A stretch of 37,662 nt of DNA. It comes from Acaudatibacter sp035532115 (GTDB lineage Bacteria; Pseudomonadota; Alphaproteobacteria; Caulobacterales; Caulobacteraceae). The number at the start of each line of letters is the position of its first letter. Positions within the stretch are counted from its first letter, which is position 1. The translations under genes were made by a program, and so were the position numbers. Positions 35,067-37,662 of the stretch are shown here, one piece after another. The stretch is taken from assembly GCA_035532115.1 (NCBI GenBank), contig DATKRO010000081.1, positions 1 through 37,662 on the forward strand, given 5' to 3'. Under the pieces are notes generated by a model. The model made no database searches and was not told where the DNA came from. It saw only the letters and a list, made by a program, of their open reading frames with translations.

Positions 35067-35450
35067 ATTTGGCCTCTAGAACGAATGTGACGGGGAACCG
35101 ATTTGGAGCATTGCTCGTAGCCATGGTCAATATTTGTTCATACTGTCTTGCGCCTGCGAGCGAGAAGTAGTGTCGAAAACATCACACATAGCCATATAAG
35201 ACATCGCTCATGGCGCCAGAGGCGTCAGAATTACGTAGAGACGCCCTGAAAATGAGTTCTGACAATTGGTATTAGCGGCGGAGGTGGCGCGGCGCGCCGA
35301 ACGATGTACTTGCCTCCCCTGCCCTGGCGCAGCCGGCGTGAACCAATCCGCACCCCAACCGCCCACGCCTGCCGAGGTTCCGCATTTCCGCCGCTGCGGC
35401 GCCACCGGGGCGCCCCGACTGTGGCGCCTTGGCCGCACCCGGCGCTCGGG
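35067..35450. other. Low-GC upstream region of the autotransporter
   Basis: The gap between the autotransporter and the GNAT gene is 384 bases. The part 35095-35275 is clearly less GC rich than the rest of the window. It contains a near-palindrome GAGCA-T-TGCTC (35106-35116), a TTGACC on the minus strand near 35125-35135, and an inverted repeat GTCAGAA (35224-35230) / TTCTGAC (35257-35263). No tidy promoter can be fixed by eye. From 35276 on the DNA is GC rich with no gene recognised. Confidence 0.5.
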
Positions 35451-35987
35451 TCAGGCCGCGGGTGGACGCGGCGCGAACGCGTACCAGACCTGCTCGATCT
35501 CGACGCCGCGCGGGCGCGACCAGACGCGGCCTTCGCCGGTGCGCTCGAATCCGAGCTTCTCCAGGACCCGGCCCGAAGCCTCGTTGTCGCCCGCGCGTCC
35601 GGACGTGATCCGCACCAGCCCCAAGGGGCCACGGGCGAAGTCCAGCACGGCGCGCGCCGCTTCCGTCGCGAAACCTTGGCCCCAGGCTGCCTCGTCGAAC
35701 CAGTAGCCAAGGACGCCGCCGCCGGCTTCGATCTCGTCGACATCGGCGCAGCCGATGAGGTCGCCCCTGAAGCGCACGGCGAACCGATGGCCGGCGCCGG
35801 CGCGCCGCTCCGCGGCATGACTCGCCAGCCATTCGCGGGTGAGTTCCAGACTCGGCGGCCAGGGGGCCATGCGCAGCATGCGAGTCACGTTCCAGTTGGA
35901 CTGGATGGTCAGCACCCGCTCGGCGTCAGAGATTGCGAAGGGGCGCAACTCGAGACGCGGCGTGCGCAGGTTGATCAGTTCGTCCAT
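35451..35987 (-). CDS. GNAT-family N-acetyltransferase (RimJ/RimL-like)
   Basis: The 178-residue product starts at ATG 35987 with GAGGAA about 8 bases upstream. It shows the RimJ/RimL layout: INLRTPRLELRPFAISDAER, a middle GDLIGCADVDEIEAGGGVLG, the acetyl-CoA loop YWFDEAAWGQGFATEAARAV and NEASGRVLEKLGFERTG near the end. Such enzymes acetylate protein N-termini, antibiotics or small amines; the target here is not readable. The same frame is open far upstream to 36857, antisense to mazG, but that part is not protein-like. Confidence 0.9.
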   Translation of the reverse strand: MDELINLRTPRLELRPFAISDAERVLTIQSNWNVTRMLRMAPWPPSLELTREWLASHAAERRAGAGHRFAVRFRGDLIGCADVDEIEAGGGVLGYWFDEAAWGQGFATEAARAVLDFARGPLGLVRITSGRAGDNEASGRVLEKLGFERTGEGRVWSRPRGVEIEQVWYAFAPRPPAA

Positions 35988-36323
35988 CGCCGCGCATTCC
36001 TCAGGCGGATGCCGCTGGCGTGGAGCGATGTCCGCCACACGTCTTTCAGGGGTAGCAGGCTGGGCAGCGGCCTGCAGCCCGACATCGGCGCCCGCCATAG
36101 TTGCCGGCAGGTCGGCCACGCCCGACCCGGACCCCGGTCGGCCGGTACACGCACGGGCCTCGGTTCGAAGGCCTCGATCGACGCGTCCTCGCTGAAATGG
36201 CTGAGCGTTTCGTCCATGCGCCGCGTCCCGGAGGCGCAGGCGCATAGCAGACGGGAGATTGGACTTGAAGGGCGCCCGCCGAACGGGCCTGATCGCAAGC
36301 CCCAAGATTGGAGCTTGGCCGGC
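35988..36323. other. Gap between GNAT and mazG with a gene fragment
   Basis: This 336-base gap between divergent genes holds a degenerate DUF6886-like N-terminus (36116-36217, minus strand). The remaining sequence must contain the promoter of mazG, though no clear -35/-10 pair stands out. Confidence 0.5.
36116..36217 (-). pseudogene. Degenerate DUF6886-like N-terminal fragment
   Basis: From ATG 36217 the minus strand reads MDETLSHFSEDASIEAFEPR followed by PVRVPADRGPGRAW. This is very like the start of DUF6886 proteins as I remember them (HFSEDPxIExFxPRPVRVP, then GRxWLNGPLVWAI). After residue 34 the similarity stops in all three frames and the frame runs on into GNAT-adjacent sequence, so only a relic remains. 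Confidence 0.45.
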
Positions 36324-37133
36324 ATGGACGGCACGGACCCGCGACATCCCATCTTCCAGCTTATCGAGATCATGGCGCAGCTGCGCGCGCCAGAGGGAGG
36401 CTGCCCCTGGGACATCGAGCAGACCTTCGCCTCCATCGCCCCCTACACCATCGAGGAAGCCTATGAGGTCGCCGACGCGATCGAGCGCGGCGACCTCGCC
36501 GACCTGAGGGACGAACTCGGCGACCTGCTGCTGCAAGTGGTCTTCCATGCGCGGATGGCCGAGGAGGCCGGTGCCTTCGACTTCGCCGCGGTGGCGCAGG
36601 CGATCAACGAGAAGATGGTGCGGCGCCATCCGCATGTGTTCGGCGGCGCGGTCCATCGCGATGCGGCCGGACAGACCGAGGCCTGGGAGGCGATCAAGGC
36701 CGAGGAACGCGCCGCCAGGGCCGGAGCGGCAACGAGCCTGCTGGACGGCGTGCCGATCGCCCTCCCCGCCCTCACCCGCGCCGTCAAGCTCTCCAGGCGG
36801 GCCGCCCAGGTCGGCTTCGTCTGGCCCACGCTGGGCGAGGTGCTCGCCAAGCTGCACGAGGAGATCGCCGAACTGGAGGCGGAGATCGAAGCGGGAGACC
36901 GGACGAAAGCGGCAGCAGAGCTTGGCGACGTCCTCTTCGTCTGCGCTAATCTTGCCCGCGCGCTGGACTTGGACCCCGAGGCGGCGCTGCGGGGAACAAA
37001 CGCGAAGTTCGTCCGGCGTTTCGGCTTCATCGAACAGGCGCTGGCCGAGCGCAGATCCTCGCCCAAGGCTTCAAATCTCGCGGAAATGGACGCGCTCTGG
37101 GAGGAGGCCAAGGCCGCGGAACGCAAGACCTGA
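36324..37133 (+). CDS. mazG: Nucleoside triphosphate pyrophosphohydrolase MazG
   Basis: MazG hydrolyses nucleoside triphosphates to monophosphates and pyrophosphate, removing damaged nucleotides and affecting ppGpp. The 269-residue product has two MazG domains. The first carries PEGGCPWDIEQTFASIAPYT, EEAYEVADAIERGD and DELGDLLLQVVFHARMAEE; the second carries LHEEIAELEAEIEAGDRTKA and AELGDVLFVCANLARALDLD. Both keep the ExxE and ExxD metal-binding residues. ATG 36324 is chosen by similarity; the ribosome-binding site is weak. It is convergent with hflX, its common neighbour in alphaproteobacteria. Confidence 0.94.
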   Translation: MDGTDPRHPIFQLIEIMAQLRAPEGGCPWDIEQTFASIAPYTIEEAYEVADAIERGDLADLRDELGDLLLQVVFHARMAEEAGAFDFAAVAQAINEKMVRRHPHVFGGAVHRDAAGQTEAWEAIKAEERAARAGAATSLLDGVPIALPALTRAVKLSRRAAQVGFVWPTLGEVLAKLHEEIAELEAEIEAGDRTKAAAELGDVLFVCANLARALDLDPEAALRGTNAKFVRRFGFIEQALAERRSSPKASNLAEMDALWEEAKAAERKT

Positions 37134-37199
37134 GTCCGGTCCAGTCAGATCGGAGGACCCTCGGGGCGAAGCGGAAGGAATGAAGCTGGCGTCCTCCTC

Positions 37200-37214
37200 G
37201 CCCGTGCAACGGGC
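37200..37214. terminator. Hairpin between convergent mazG and hflX
   Basis: GCCCGT-GCA-ACGGGC is a perfect 6-bp stem with a 3-base loop in the gap between two convergent genes. No T-run follows on either strand, so intrinsic termination is unproven. Confidence 0.35.
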
Positions 37215-37278
37215 AGGCGCGCCACGAGGCGGCGGCGCGCAGCATCGCCTCGGTCGTGCGTCAAGAACACACGGAGAA

Positions 37279-37569
37279 CTATGCGGAGGCGACGGCTCTG
37301 GGACGCATCTGTTCGAATCGGCCGAGCGCGGCGGTGTCGAGGCGGGTGCGCAGGATCACTGCGCCGCCGTCGGCGTCGCGGCGGTCGAGCACGCGGCCGT
37401 GCCGGTAGAGCCAGGCGAGACCTTCGCCGTCGGAGGACTCGAGTTCGACCGTGACCAGCGGACCCTCGTCGACCAGGGCCGCCAGGTGTTGGATCAGGGG
37501 CCCGCAGCCCTCGCCGGTGGCCGCCGAGACGGCGAGCGCGCCGCCGGCTTCGCGCGCGGCCCGGGCGAG
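37279..37569 (-). CDS. hflX: GTPase HflX, C-terminal part only
   Basis: Reading leftward, the minus strand gives LARAAREAGGALAVSAATGE, then GCGPLIQHLAALVDEGPLVT, then SSDGEGLAWLYRHGRVLDRR, and ends at TAG 37279-37281. This is the end of the G domain (SAATGEG is the G5 motif) and the C-terminal domain of HflX, a ribosome-associated GTPase. Going right, similarity breaks off at about 37555-37569, where the opposite strand begins to encode a different part of HflX. The coding frame is therefore cut by a junction rather than by the window edge. Confidence 0.85.
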   Translation of the reverse strand, partial: LARAAREAGGALAVSAATGEGCGPLIQHLAALVDEGPLVTVELESSDGEGLAWLYRHGRVLDRRDADGGAVILRTRLDTAALGRFEQMRPRAVASA

Positions 37570-37662
37570 ACCCAGATCGAGACCGACCGGCGTCTGCTGA
37601 CCCGCAAGGTGGCGCGGCTGAAGAAGGATCTCGCCGACGTGCGCCGCACTCGCACCTTGGGG
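37555..37662 (+). CDS. hflX: GTPase HflX, middle fragment in inverted orientation
   Basis: From 37555 the plus strand reads RGPGETQIETDRRLLTRKVA followed by RLKKDLADVRRTRTLG to the window end. GPGETQIETDRR and the coiled region ending VRRTR are the signature of HflX just before its G domain. This segment and the C-terminal part to the left belong to one protein but lie on opposite strands, joined within about 15 bases. About 140 residues between them are missing. Confidence 0.85.

Overview
This window reads as the chromosome of a high-GC alphaproteobacterium, most likely in or near the Caulobacterales (Caulobacter/Phenylobacterium-like). The grounds are the nuo–birA–coaX–rnj order, the DUF1467–lolC–lolD–dnaE block, an alphaproteobacterial-type LexA box, the long-form PurC and strong codon bias for G/C in the third position. 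Taxonomy is inference from gene order and protein style, not from a search. Both ends are cut: the window starts inside nuoG and ends inside hflX. The hflX end carries an inverted join that looks like an assembly or amplification chimera.

Layout. Positions 1-9470 hold the downstream part of the complex I operon (nuoG', H, a small lipoprotein gene, I, J, K, L, M, N), all on + and tightly packed. Positions 9477-12852 continue on + with birA, coaX and rnj; a CACGAA-rich inverted repeat lies between birA and coaX. Positions 12887-16103 are an accessory patch: a GNAT acetyltransferase (+), then on - a PaiB-like flavoprotein, a stand-alone UppS, a winged-helix regulator and a six-helix membrane protein. 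Positions 16211-18933 return to core genes on +: methylmalonyl-CoA epimerase, a DUF1467 protein, and lolC/lolD for lipoprotein release.

Positions 18980-22975 form a DNA-damage and replication segment. A LexA box embedded in a TTGACA promoter precedes a 29-residue single-span membrane peptide that closely fits the Caulobacter SOS division inhibitor SidA. It is followed by dnaE and a small TPR-like gene. Positions 22987-24683 (-) carry an oxidoreductase and a dienelactone hydrolase. Positions 24777-28626 (+) are a tmk–holB–tatD–MBL hydrolase–formyltransferase run.

From 28600 on, the window becomes irregular. The 3' end of the formyltransferase gene is repeated 373 bp downstream, and between the copies lies a helicase-like remnant. 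Next on - come an in-frame fusion of a MerR-type regulator to SAICAR synthase (PurC), an SDR-like protein, and a 1211-residue autotransporter with a long imperfect-repeat passenger. A low-GC promoter region, a GNAT gene, a degenerate DUF6886-like fragment, mazG (+) and the broken hflX close the window. The most notable items are the unannotated SidA-like SOS peptide, the MerR–PurC fusion, the repeat-flanked insertion scar and the hflX fold-back junction.
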